From Sergeia podlipaevii (taxonomy: Eukaryota; Euglenozoa; Kinetoplastea; Trypanosomatida; Trypanosomatidae), in NCBI GenBank assembly GCA_030849805.1, contig JASANZ010002213.1, positions 1-64,000 on the forward strand: a stretch of 64,000 nt of DNA, given 5' to 3'. Of the stretch, positions 17,731 to 28,900 are shown piece by piece (position 1 is the stretch's first letter; every line of letters begins with the position of its first letter). Below the pieces are notes generated by a model. That model was given only the letters and a program-made list of their open reading frames with translations. It searched no databases and was not told the origin of the DNA. The position numbers were made by a program, and so were the translations under genes.

Positions 17731-17969
17731 TACATGGCAACTAATAATTGACACGACTAAAGAAGGCGCGCTAGACACATTTTTATAATTACATATCATC
17801 ACATAGAGTGCACACGGACACACACACACACACACACACACGCACGCAAACCCATAGAAGAAGAATAGTACCAATAAGCATATACATATACACGTCATAT
17901 AAACGACTGTGTGTCCGTGCGGGTGGTCTTTTTTTTTTGTTTTTTTGCGGTAATCACAAACGCAAAAAC

Positions 17970-20900
17970 ATGAGCCGCGGTCGCAAGCAAGCGAGAGACG
18001 CGGTCAATACTGCAACCCCTCGCACCAGTTTATCTAGAAGGCGACGAAGAAGAAGGTCCCCGTCGCATGAAGACAATCTAGTTAGAGACTCGCCCAGTCC
18101 CCCTACTCGCCACCACGGCAGCTGTCCACGACAACACGAAGTAGAAGAGGATGACGAAGGAAATGGTGCTTCCTTAACGCAGGCGGTGCGAGCACTCGTG
18201 GCGAACTCATCGGCAATCCATGTGTCGCCACCGTTACCGCCGCCGTCACTGATGCCTAGTGCAGCGTCAGGCCATGCAGGGCAAAACCTCGAGATGCAAG
18301 AGTGCAGCAGCAGGTCACCATGGCAGCTACGCTTTTCCCACCTTGCTCAGCTAAAGGCTGCCTTGACCTGTCCGCTTTGTGATGAACTCCTGCTTGACAA
18401 CCCAGCTGCTGTGGAAACCTGTGGGCACTGCTTCTGCTATGACTGCATCAACAGCGTACTAGAAGTGGGTTGTGACCCAGTGGGGCAGCGGTGGCCATGG
18501 TGTGACTATCTGGTGTCAGGCCAACGGAGTCTCACAGGTGGCAATATCAATAATAATAATAGTGAATGGGACAGAGAGGGGGAGGCAAGGAAAGAGAGCC
18601 GCCTTGGGGGAACTCGTTGCGGGTGTAGTTCCAGCGCGATATCACCACTCAAGGCGTGTAGTACTCGAGTGAAGTCAGAGAGAAAGACGACGCGTGGGAA
18701 GACGTCATTGGGGAATCACGACGGTGACGCCATCCACACAGAAGATGAGTACAAAGGTACGTCAGAGACACCTGTTGCATCCACAACCGAAAGGCAAATG
18801 CGAGCTGTAACGACGAGGACGACGACAGCAACAGTGAAGGGAAACAGAAGAATGTGCTTTACGTGCCCCGTGTGTCTAGGACCTGCTCATAAGTGGATGC
18901 TTGCGCGTGTTCCGCTGCTGCGCGACGTATGCGCCTCACTGGCAGAGCAGCTACCCGACCTGCAGGCAGTTTTGGATAATCTTCATGAACCAGTCGCGTT
19001 GGCAGAGGAAGAGGCCGCTGCTTGTTCTGCGAATGCGACATCGTACGCAGTGGTGTCCTCATCAAATACTAAAGAAGAAGAAGAAAAAGAAGAGAATGGT
19101 GAGTGCGGTGACTATGCGCAGGTACAAGCCATTGTGACAGTTATATCGTCCACTTCCTTGACGTCCGCGCCTTCTGTCATTGAGGTCAAAAAGGAAGACA
19201 TGGAAAGTGAAACAACAATTAATACACGGGAGGAAGAGGAAGAAGAGACAGCAGCAGCAGCAGCAGCAGCAGAATTGGTAGCTACTACGGTCAAGGTGGA
19301 CGATCTCTTACCGCCATGCGAGGCGACTGCCTCTTCTACCATCGCCGCCTTTGCCTCTACAACAGAAGTGGCTGAATATGTGGGCGGTGAGTTAATTACT
19401 TCCTATACAACTTCCCCTGTTACTACTACCCCTCATCACGCAAGCAGCAACAGCACTGGCGTCAATAAAAATGTAACAAAGATCACAGCGCCTTCGTGGG
19501 TATCAAGCAACAGCATTGTGTTTGCCGAGACCCCGCTTACCCTGGACCTCTTCCCTTCCCCCAGGACTCTTGCCGCACGAACTGTGCTGACCGAAGACAA
19601 TGAAATGCAGCAGCAGCAGCCACAACACTACTTATCCATGCAAGAGGCATATATTGTAGCAAAGCAGCAGCGGTCGTGTGTGTCTAGTGGGCTCTTAGGG
19701 GCCTCAGATACGTGCACCTCAATAGTTCTGCTTGGTGTAGAAGAAGGCGAAAACGAGAAGCAGGAGAAGCCAGAAGCGTACCCAATATCTGCAGGGTCAG
19801 AAATAAAGAGAGTGGGGCAACCAGAGAGACACATGAAGGAGGAAGAGGGCCACCTGCCTCCCGTCATGACAACCGCAATGCAAACTAGCAGCAGTGGCAC
19901 AACGCTTTTGTTAGGCGCGGTCACTGCAGGTGGTAGCCTCATGGCGCCTTCTCCTCTGCTCCCTCCCCATTCCATCGTTGCGCTGGGCAGCGTTACCCCT
20001 CAACCGCCTTCTTTACCATTGCCCTCCTCCTCCACTTTGACTGCACCCCGTTCAGCCATGGGCGGTTGTAGCGATCAGGTTGACGACACCGTGGCTCGCT
20101 CTTTGCACTTTGCCTCTACGCCACCACCACCACCACCACTGACGTCATTATCTTCTTCATTCGCATCGTCGGAAGCTCAAGTTGTAGCTCTTGTTGATAC
20201 CTCCTTCATTGCCGCCCATCGCGCAGCACACAGTCGTACCGACTTGAGCAATGTTGTGGGACTGGGAACGAGTGATCAGGGGCTGAAGGATGATGCGGCC
20301 TCAGCGAATCCTGGCGGTGGCATCAGCAGCACTGCAAACATATCTGCACTGCTTGAGATTGCCAAGGACGCGCTAGGACTGCGCATGATTGATGACACTC
20401 AACGCAGGGCCGCCTACTCTCCAGTTCGTGAGGCGGCGCAGCGTGGCACACGAGATGTCGCGGATGTTCTTGCTATTAGTGGCGCTGCTTCAACATCCGA
20501 AGGTAGGCATATAGCACAAGAGATCGCTGTAGCGGAGATGAGCAAGGGGGTGTCAGCTCGCTGTGTGGTCATTATAAGACGCTTTCCTTCTGACTCTCTC
20601 CCTCTCATCTCTTTCTCTTTGGGCCACTTCGTGTCCGCTAGTGGCAGCAGCAGCAGCGATGCTCGAGGTGACGTTGGAGGCGATGGCACTCTTGATCATA
20701 CGACGCACGAGCAGCGACAACAGCAGGAAGCAATGGAAGTCACAACGAAGAAAGCAGCCATGCCTTCTACATCTAAAGGAAGGTTGCGCGCTACCACGTT
20801 GACACCAGCTCTTGCCGCAGCGCTTGTGCAGGGGCGATGGTGCTTAGACTGGCATTGGTTGCGCGCCAGTGTCGCTGCGCACACACTTCTCCTGCGCGAC

Positions 20901-22343
20901 GCGCACGTCGTCGCTCGCTACGCTGCGCGTGGGTGGGTGCCGTTTGGGGATGGCATCCCCACTGTTACTACTACTACTACTACCACTGCTACTAATAAGA
21001 TGGTAGGGAAGGCACAGGAATACGAAACAACAGTGACCCACAACGGCTTCGAAGACGTCGTGCAGCGCCTTCTTTCATGTAAGAAAGGTGACGATAGTGG
21101 TGGTACTGGTGGTTGTGACGCACGCGTGACACGGCTGCCAGGTCAGTGGATGCGCGAGGGATTTGCTTTCCTCCTCCTTCCCGACCATCTTCTGGATGTG
21201 ATTGCAGATATGGTGCTGTCACGACCTGATGAAAGCCACCGCGATCGCGAAGCCGCATATCAACTTCGCCCCTCTCCAACCGCTGAAAGTTCAATTCGTG
21301 GTGGTGATTCTTCTGTGTTCGTGGCTGGGCACACAGCAAGCAGTTGGAGAAGATTTATCCTTAGCGCTGGGGCCACCGCGCTTGAGCTTTCTCTTCCACT
21401 CTTTCATGCACTCATGCTCTACGCGGTACACTCGATGATAGCCGAAGGGAGTTCGAAGGAGGAGGCGGTGACGCTTGCCGGGTTTCTATTTCAACAAGAA
21501 CGAGAGAACGAAGAAGAAGAAGAAGGAGGTGCAGACGTGCATGTGCAAGCTGGAAAGGGTGATGATGAGGATAGCAAGCTACCCACTAGCCACTGGATAC
21601 ACCTAGACAGTGTACGCAACAGGGCGGACGACGTGGGCGAAGCCGAGGAAAGGGGGGGTGTAGTGACATTTCAGGAGGCCCTTCCACGGCATGTGCTGCT
21701 TCTCTATGATAATTCGAGAGTGAAGGTGTTGATTCGTCAGTGGAGGCAACGAAGGCAGCAGCATGAAGCAAAGGAAATGGTACAAGGTACGCCGAGGTAC
21801 GTGTCTGATGCTGCTTTGCATGAAAGGATCCTCGTCGCTCTTCAGTACTTCGTTGAAGGCGTAGTAGCAATCTTGAAGTCTTGTCTTGTTGTGTGTCCTC
21901 TACCGCCTCAGAAAGAAGATGAAGATCGGGCCTCCTTGTCGTCATCATCATCGACGCCGCAGCCATCCTCGTCCTCGGCAGTGTCGATGATGAATGGAGA
22001 AGTCCGTGCGGCAGCCTGGCTTTTAAAGAACATAGCTGCTAACCGCCGCAATGCTGGCAGGAGGCCCGGGGATGCCTCGGGTAGTGCGACAACACCTGGA
22101 ACTGCTGAAAAAGAGAGGACATTCGCAAAGAAAAAAGGTAAAAGACAGAGAGACGGTGGTGGTACCTGCGAACAGTCTGAGAAAGATGAAGAAGTGCATC
22201 GCCCGCCACTGGCGGATAAGCCCGGAACAGCCCCAACAGCAGCAAAGACCGTGTCAGTGGTGATGTCCTCACCACCGCACCCGCACTCGCACCCGCATAC
22301 TGTAGGGTTGTTTCAGTCCCTGTTGTATAGCAATACGCCGTAG
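17970..22343 (+). CDS. RING and BRCT-like protein of BRCA1/BARD1 layout
   Basis: The ATG at 17970 gives 1457 residues. Upstream codons in the same frame translate a CA repeat and poly-T and are rejected. The N-terminus is Arg-rich (SRRRRRRRSP). A C3HC4-type RING begins at about residue 134: TCPLCDELLLDN (C134, C137), then CGHCFCYDC (C151, H153, C156, C159). The last Cys pair, CPVC, is at 299/302, so an insert of about 139 residues sits inside the RING. A helix resembling that after the BRCA1/BARD1 RING follows (VPLLRDVCASLAEQLPDL). The long middle is acidic and low in complexity. Near residues 860-990 there is a BRCT-like segment: VVIIRRFPSDSLPLISFSLG, a linker, then LVQGRWCLDWHWLRASVAAH with the characteristic Trp. 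Further hydrophobic strands and helices to about 1320 may be a second, diverged BRCT. By analogy it would be a nuclear ubiquitin E3 in DNA-damage signalling. The RING is clear, the BRCT probable, and the BRCA1/BARD1 relationship inferred. Confidence 0.65.
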   Translation: MSRGRKQARDAVNTATPRTSLSRRRRRRRSPSHEDNLVRDSPSPPTRHHGSCPRQHEVEEDDEGNGASLTQAVRALVANSSAIHVSPPLPPPSLMPSAASGHAGQNLEMQECSSRSPWQLRFSHLAQLKAALTCPLCDELLLDNPAAVETCGHCFCYDCINSVLEVGCDPVGQRWPWCDYLVSGQRSLTGGNINNNNSEWDREGEARKESRLGGTRCGCSSSAISPLKACSTRVKSERKTTRGKTSLGNHDGDAIHTEDEYKGTSETPVASTTERQMRAVTTRTTTATVKGNRRMCFTCPVCLGPAHKWMLARVPLLRDVCASLAEQLPDLQAVLDNLHEPVALAEEEAAACSANATSYAVVSSSNTKEEEEKEENGECGDYAQVQAIVTVISSTSLTSAPSVIEVKKEDMESETTINTREEEEEETAAAAAAAELVATTVKVDDLLPPCEATASSTIAAFASTTEVAEYVGGELITSYTTSPVTTTPHHASSNSTGVNKNVTKITAPSWVSSNSIVFAETPLTLDLFPSPRTLAARTVLTEDNEMQQQQPQHYLSMQEAYIVAKQQRSCVSSGLLGASDTCTSIVLLGVEEGENEKQEKPEAYPISAGSEIKRVGQPERHMKEEEGHLPPVMTTAMQTSSSGTTLLLGAVTAGGSLMAPSPLLPPHSIVALGSVTPQPPSLPLPSSSTLTAPRSAMGGCSDQVDDTVARSLHFASTPPPPPPLTSLSSSFASSEAQVVALVDTSFIAAHRAAHSRTDLSNVVGLGTSDQGLKDDAASANPGGGISSTANISALLEIAKDALGLRMIDDTQRRAAYSPVREAAQRGTRDVADVLAISGAASTSEGRHIAQEIAVAEMSKGVSARCVVIIRRFPSDSLPLISFSLGHFVSASGSSSSDARGDVGGDGTLDHTTHEQRQQQEAMEVTTKKAAMPSTSKGRLRATTLTPALAAALVQGRWCLDWHWLRASVAAHTLLLRDAHVVARYAARGWVPFGDGIPTVTTTTTTTATNKMVGKAQEYETTVTHNGFEDVVQRLLSCKKGDDSGGTGGCDARVTRLPGQWMREGFAFLLLPDHLLDVIADMVLSRPDESHRDREAAYQLRPSPTAESSIRGGDSSVFVAGHTASSWRRFILSAGATALELSLPLFHALMLYAVHSMIAEGSSKEEAVTLAGFLFQQERENEEEEEGGADVHVQAGKGDDEDSKLPTSHWIHLDSVRNRADDVGEAEERGGVVTFQEALPRHVLLLYDNSRVKVLIRQWRQRRQQHEAKEMVQGTPRYVSDAALHERILVALQYFVEGVVAILKSCLVVCPLPPQKEDEDRASLSSSSSTPQPSSSSAVSMMNGEVRAAAWLLKNIAANRRNAGRRPGDASGSATTPGTAEKERTFAKKKGKRQRDGGGTCEQSEKDEEVHRPPLADKPGTAPTAAKTVSVVMSSPPHPHSHPHTVGLFQSLLYSNTP

Positions 22344-22953
22344 CTATTTGCCTCTTGTTTGGCTTTTATGTCTGCATGTCCTATTCGACACGCATATACA
22401 CCACCACTTCCTCTTCTTTTCAAGCAGCTAGGTACTTCATGGGGGGTGCAAGTATGCGCTTGATGCGTCATTATTTATTTATTTAAAACAAAAAATGCGT
22501 TTGTTGCGATATAGTTGAAAGGAACAGGAGAAAAAAAAAATGAAATAATAGTAGTGAAACATTCGTCCATCTACCAGCTATTTGTGTTTCTTCCATGTGT
22601 TTTGATCTCCATTATTTTTTTTTATTATCTTTTTTTTTCTCTTTCTGTTTTCTTTTTCTTTCTTTCTTTCCATTAACACTGCTTCTTAGCAACTTAGTAT
22701 AAAAAGGTGATTGGTTGTTGTTTTGTATTCGTTAAAGAAAACAATTGTGTTGATATTTGTTTCTCTCTTTCTCTAGATATATATATATCTACACTAGCAA
22801 CTACGAGTAACGCGTTTAAAAAAAAGGGGGGAGGAATATCTTACCCTTTCTATTTATCTATTTATACTGCATAAGCATTGCTTTCATAATCAAATCTTCT
22901 AAAAAAAAAACCCAATTTAAGAAGAAGAAAAAAGCTCAGCGAGTGAGAGAGAG
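22344..22953. other. Intergenic region, poly-T and TTTC tracts
   Basis: There is a TTTA repeat near 22472-22485, an A-run near 22531, dense T and CTTT tracts 22613-22672, and a short AT run at about 22779-22791. No gene is supported. Confidence 0.6.
22841..22875 (+). promoter_or_regulatory. Candidate spliced-leader acceptor for UTP20
   Basis: A pyrimidine-rich tract (22841-22870) is followed by AG at 22874-22875. The resulting leader of 78 bases has no ATG before 22954. Confidence 0.4.
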
Positions 22954-25900
22954 ATGCCGCCGAAGAAACGCGGACATAATTTGACGGGCAAGAACAAACT
23001 TTTCCGTCATGCTGTTGAGCACGTCCACGTTGGTGTGGGCCACACCGTACTTGGGAACCTGTCTCTTCAGCTTGCCGTAGGACCAAAGACTGGCGCCAGC
23101 AGCAGTAGCAGTAATGACCTCAGCGTCACTGGCCGCCAAGACGCGCTTCTCGCGGACAGGCCCGCCTTTTACATTGAGCTTCAGGAGCAACTGCTCATGC
23201 ACACCTCAAAGGACTTCAAGCAGTTCCGCTGGGAAATGCTTGAGCACTGTGAGACGAAGCCACTGTTTTACCATAATCATAGGCAGATTGCTGAGAAGCT
23301 GCTGGTGTGCCTGCTTAGCCGAACTGGTGGGTCTTACAGTACCAAGTCCAAGAACGATGCAAGAGGCAAGAGAGGGAGGAAAGGTAGCGAGAGCGATGAC
23401 ACCAGCAGTGACAAGGGCTTGACCAGCGATGGCTTTGAGGCCTTCGTGCGTCTCACTATTGCCTTTGCTCGCGATATGCAGGCTAATTTTCTTCCCTACT
23501 TTGAGGTCTTCCAGAAGGCTGTACAAGCAGGCTTGTACGACAAAAACGGACGTCTTATTGTGGATACCACACGACTGCAGCTCGTGTACGCGGCACAGGC
23601 AGCGTGGTGTCGCGAGATGCTCGACTATTGGTGTGTGCCCGCTCATGCCGCGCTGTGCCGCAGCGTCATCCGCCTCTACGTTGATCAAATGCGCGACACA
23701 AAGGAGTACATTCGCCGCTTGTCAGCTGAGCTGCTGGCATTTCTTGGACGTATGTGCCGCCCACTCATCCCGTTGATCGCGGAGGAGGCCGCTGGGGATA
23801 TCTTGACAAGCTTTGAGCACTTTGCAGTAGGAAAAGAGCAGGAACTTCTTGTTGTTGCTGGAGATGGCGATGAGGAAGGCGACGACGGTGATGAAGAGGA
23901 TGATGAAGGTGAACAGCCAGGTATGACGGACGAAAGCAAGAAGAGCAAAGCCCTCGCACATGGCCCTTCCATCGCCGCCGGTAAAATTTGGAGCGAGGCG
24001 CACCTTCGTGAGTACATACGTGACCTTTTGCCTTCTCACCCTGTGCATGACGGTCTTGTTTTTTTTGCCGCAGAGCTTTTCCGCGGCATCAAGGGCTCGC
24101 TGAACTCTTCTTTTGAATCGCACTACGTCCGCTTACTGGAGTGCTTCCTGATTGTGGACGCGAGCGCGCGCGCGAAGCTTGGCAAGAAGGGAGAGCCCTT
24201 GGCGTCGTATCTGGACGAATACGACAGCGACGAAGAAGATACAAGTGAGATGGAGGACGATAGTGCGAGTGGCAACAATGAAGGTCAACGCACGCACAAG
24301 AAAAAGAGAAAAGGCAAGGTAGTGGACGCCGTACATGCCACTCGCTGGACCTCTGTTCTTCTCTCTGTCCCTGCTACTCATCAGAACACGGATGCTTCCT
24401 TGGACTCTACCGATCAAGACGCGGAAGGGGCTACATGTGTGGGTCCCCAGTGCATTCGCGTTGCCCATTCGCTGATTCGTGAGTTTGGCAGCTCAGTGCT
24501 CGGCAACGCCCTTCAAGCAATGCTGTACGAGACCAGGAAGAACTCACGCGGTGGCCACCATGAGGAAGACGATGAGGATAGCGACGTCAGCAGCAACGAG
24601 GACTCTGCAGAGGAGAAGAATGAGCACAGTGACCTTGCGAGCCTTGACATGGACGGAGACATGCGGCCTACCCATCGGCTTCTCACCACAGTATCTGCCT
24701 GTATGCAGCCGCTCTGTTCACACAGCGTTCGCTTACTCGGTGCTCTGCTGAACGCGGCGGGGTACTACCTCTGGAGCGACCGTCGTGAAGTGGCCGCGCT
24801 GAAGAAAGTTGCCGGCGATATGCGCAATTGTCTTCGTGAGGTCGTAGGGGAGAAGAAGAAAGTTGCCACCGCTAAGGACGTCTCTTCTACAACGAGCGCT
24901 GTGCAGATACAAGAAGCTGCGCACTCATCGACTTCCTCACATGTTTTGCGCGAGCCCCTGCCGTACGCGGCGGCTGTGCTCGAGCTCCTGCATCCGCTCT
25001 GCGTTGCCCCATACGTCCCTCGCCGAGAGCTGAGTGCGCAGCTACAGAAGTGTTTCTTGCCTGTTGGTCGTGCCGCGGTGTCCGCCATTCAACAACAACA
25101 ACAGCAACCGTGTGCTGCAGGTGTGCATAGAGAGGTGATGAAGAAGACAACAAGCAAGACAATTGGCAATGAACAGTGTGACTCCTCCACCTCCTCGTTC
25201 GTCTCTTCTTCCTTTGCAGCAGCTGCCTTTGAGACGGAAGAGAAGGCGCAGCTCGCCTTGTTTGCCTTTGCACAAGATGTACTTCAGAAGAACTACTCGC
25301 TCTGTCTTGCGGAAGAGCGCCGCATGGCGGAGGAGGTGCTGCTGCTTCGCGCTGAGAAGCAGCAGGCAGGGAAGGGCAGTGACGACGATGAGGAGGACGG
25401 TAGAGAAGACGCGTATGCCGCCGAGGAGGAAGGCCGCGGCGATGGCCTCGGCTTCGCCAAGTCAGGGGCTCGCAGTAGCAACAACAGCAGCCATGGTTAC
25501 CACCACGTGACGACGGCTACCTCATCCATCTCATTTACCGTGCAGTCTAACTTGACCCCACTTGCTCTAACGCTCTTGCATGGCATCTGCCTTGCCAGTT
25601 GGCAAAGGGATGGAGGGTATCTAGCGGAGGCTTTGCATCCCACGTCGAGCACGCAAATAGAAGAGACAACGGCCATTTCTAGTACCCCAAGCACGCACGA
25701 ACAGAAGAAGAAGAACAGCAAGAGGGCAGAGGCTGATGCAAGCCACTATCATCACGATGGCGATTATTGTGAGGAAGTACGTAAAGGGATGGCGATGTCT
25801 TACGCACTTCAGCAGCGATGCATTCAACGCGCAGTGCTGCTCGCTCGCATTGCTAGCGACCGGACCGAGCACATGCCATGCAGTCCGCTCCAGCAGCTGC

Positions 25901-28900
25901 TACGTCTGCGTCCTGCTTCCGCTACTCCGCACACAGCCACCACTGCCACTGAAGGTAGCAGCAGCGATGGTGCCAGCAAGCCTGAGGCGGGGATGGAATT
26001 CAGTTTTGCGCTACAGAGGCTTCTGCTTCACCTTGCTCAGCTCTTTGTGAGACTCAAGGCATGTACAAACATTAGTCGCACTTCTCCCAAGAAGAAGGAA
26101 AAGAGCACGAACCACGGCTCTCATGACACCCACGCCGCCACATCCGGTCGTCTGCTCCACTTTTATAGCGCACAGGAAGCTGCAGAACTTCTCGCGTGTG
26201 CACTGCCCCTCGTTGGTTCCCTCTCGCAGATATCAAAGGCTGCTGCTGCATCGGTCACTTCTAGCGGCTCCCGTTCGCTCCAGGACGCACTTTTAGCCGT
26301 ACTCGAGTCCATCAAGAGCAGCAACAGCAACAACAACAACAACAACAACAACGGCAGCAACATCCATGAAAGCTCACTGCTTTCGGCCGATGAGTACGCC
26401 CTCTACGCGCATATTTCGTCCTTGCTTGTGAATCTTTCGTCAAGCATTTCATCCTCTACTGCCGGTGGCAGTGGCGGTGCGACAGGAGGAGGAGGCTCTA
26501 AGAAAGCCTTGAAGAATAAGAAGGCCACAACATCAGCGATGACAGAACAAGACATGGAACGCCAAGCGACGAGTCTGAAGCACCTCAGCGGTACCATAGC
26601 CATGCTCGCGAAGGGATTTGCGATATCCACAGAAGGTGGTACCTCGACACATCATCAGCACAATCATTCGGAAGAGGAGCGACTGCAGCTGGTGCGTGGT
26701 GCGGAAGTGCTAATTCGCTCCCTCCTCACGTGTCTCGGGCTTGATGTGCTCGAAAGGGAAGAGGAGGCGGGGGCGGAGCGTGCGGAGAAAGCAGCAGCGG
26801 CATCGTCGTCGTCGTCGACAGCGCTGTCGAAGCACACCCGGCGCGCGCTCGGTGCGCTGCGTCACGCCCTCTCTGATGATACCCAGCAGTTGTTTGTGAA
26901 TGCAATTCTGATGGAATCTTTGGTGGCACCCGCGCAGCCACTGCGCTTGCTCTCGCTCCGCCTCTTGCGACTGCTGTGCCATCCTCAGCTTGATGAAGCC
27001 ACGGAGCGTCTCGTGGGGCTCTCCGCGATCGAGCCGCAGTTTTTTACTGCCCTGTTGCAAGCCGAAGAATTCAATCCTCTCTCGCAAACAGGTAATCTGG
27101 ATGGTATTAAGCAAGCTCTCACACGCATGACGTTTTCTGCCGAAGCAGGACAGATTGTAGATCCACTGCAGCGCACCATCCTGGCGCGCGCCATGATTGG
27201 CATGCTCTATGTGAAGTTCTCTGGTGCGTGGGAGGCTGCAATGAGAATTCTGACCAGCCTCGTGAGTCAAGAGAGGACATCTTTGCTTCCTCCCCCGTCC
27301 TCCGCCACTGCTGCAGGCAGCTCACACCACAATAATGCTAGAGACCGCGACGAGGACGACATGGATAGCACCGTCGGAGAAGAAGAAAAGGAAGAAAGAG
27401 ACGAGGCCACTGTTGATGGAAAGAAAGCGGTCGCCTTGAAGCGGTTAGACCCCATTGTCTGGGACACCGTCATTAGACGCTATGCTCACCTGCTTATCTT
27501 TGGTGATGTCATTGGGCGTGGTAAGACAACAGCTGCCACCACCGCCGTCAACGATGGCGGTGATGCCTTTGGGGAAGAAGACAAGGAAAAGCAGGAGAGG
27601 CACCTTCTTGATTCCTCCAATGCAGCCGCCGCCTCCGCTTCCCCGGTGGACTTGGACGCGCCTTCGTGTATGCTGAAGGCTCTTGTGGCCAGCGCTGTTG
27701 CCGAATTGGTCTCTTTAGAGAATCACGCAGGGTGCCTCTATCGCCTCCGCCTGACAGATCAACAGCGGCATGAAAAGGGCGAGCTCGCTAGCAAGGCGTT
27801 CTCCTCGGCGCAGTACGCAGTTGCCGCTGAGACCCTCGTGGACTTGACTACAGAAGACGGTGAGTTGCTCTCGTGGAGTCGGCACTGGAGCGGTAACACG
27901 GCGCATGAAGATGAAGCGCAGAACGCTCGCAACAACAGGAAGAAGAGCACCTCCGCCAAGTACACCGGGACAGCCGCTGCATTGACTGGTCGCTCTACGG
28001 ATCGTGCCACGCTCGCACAAACGTTTCTTGCCGGTCTCGCGGACATGATGAAGTCTGGTTCTCCTTATGACAAGAAGCTGTGCCTCATTGAAGATGTGCT
28101 GCTAGAGTTGGTGTCCATTCAAAGAAATGAACACCCGAGTGGTCTCACGCAGCTCAAGCGCCTTGATGACCGCATTGCGCTTGCCATGCGAGCCTGCAGC
28201 GTCGCGCCTAGTACCGTGATATCCTCCGGCCAGCGCAAACGCAGCAGTGGGGGCAACAGCAACACTGGTGGGGTTCCACAAGCTATTCTAGACTCGCTCG
28301 ATGCACGTAACGAAACTCTCAAGACACTCTTTATCTCTTACGTCTCGGATGCCAACGGGAAACTGCAGCGCGCCGCAATTGATAACCTCAAGAGGCTCAA
28401 GGTGGAGCCCTTCTGCACGTACCACGCCCAGCTCACGCCGTACTGCGATGTGCTGAAGTCTTTGTTTGCTTTCTTGTCATCTTTTCACGTGGAGAGCGAT
28501 GTGGAGCCGCACAGTCGTGCCGACTATGTCTCTGTCGCCTTGGCCATCTCCCTCCCCAAGCTTGTCGTGAAGGTGAGCAAGGAGAAGCGCAAGGACCAGG
28601 CCGTGCTTAGCCGTCGTTTGATGAGCTTCCTCTCGCATTTGCCAAGTTCAGCCACCACTACCACCACAGGTGGGAGAGGTAATACCGCGATCACCGAGGT
28701 GCTGGACAAGCTGGTGCAGCGTCTTATCTTTGCCCGTGTTGCGCCGAGTACAGGCGCGCTGCAGGTCACCTCCTTTGACTTTCTCGCTGAGTGGAACAGG
28801 CGCGTGCAAGCACGCGAGAACCACTGCGCGCGGCGCCTTGAGCGGCTGATCAAGCAGCTTCTCAACGCAATTCGTCTGCTGGAGAGTCTCTTGCACGCCA

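Larger units (their letters stand above)
17246..17969. other. Intergenic region with TTGTG and CA repeats
   Basis: There are A-runs near 17273 and 17307, a G-run at 17341-17349, a pentamer repeat (TTGTG)5 at 17366-17390, a T-run near 17557, a T/C tract 17679-17698 and (CA)11 at 17819-17840, then a poly-T tract 17928-17946 just before the next ATG. No gene is seen. Confidence 0.6.

Noticed and set aside
17808..17969. N-terminal extension of the RING protein by 54 codons
   Set aside because: It begins at a GTG and translates a CA repeat (Thr-His run) and a poly-T tract; the first ATG in frame is 17970.
18446..18866. Cis-intron inside the RING-coding part of the RING/BRCT gene
   Set aside because: The stretch stays in frame without stops and trypanosomatids have only a couple of known cis-introns; a protein insert is simpler. 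RNA-seq would settle it.
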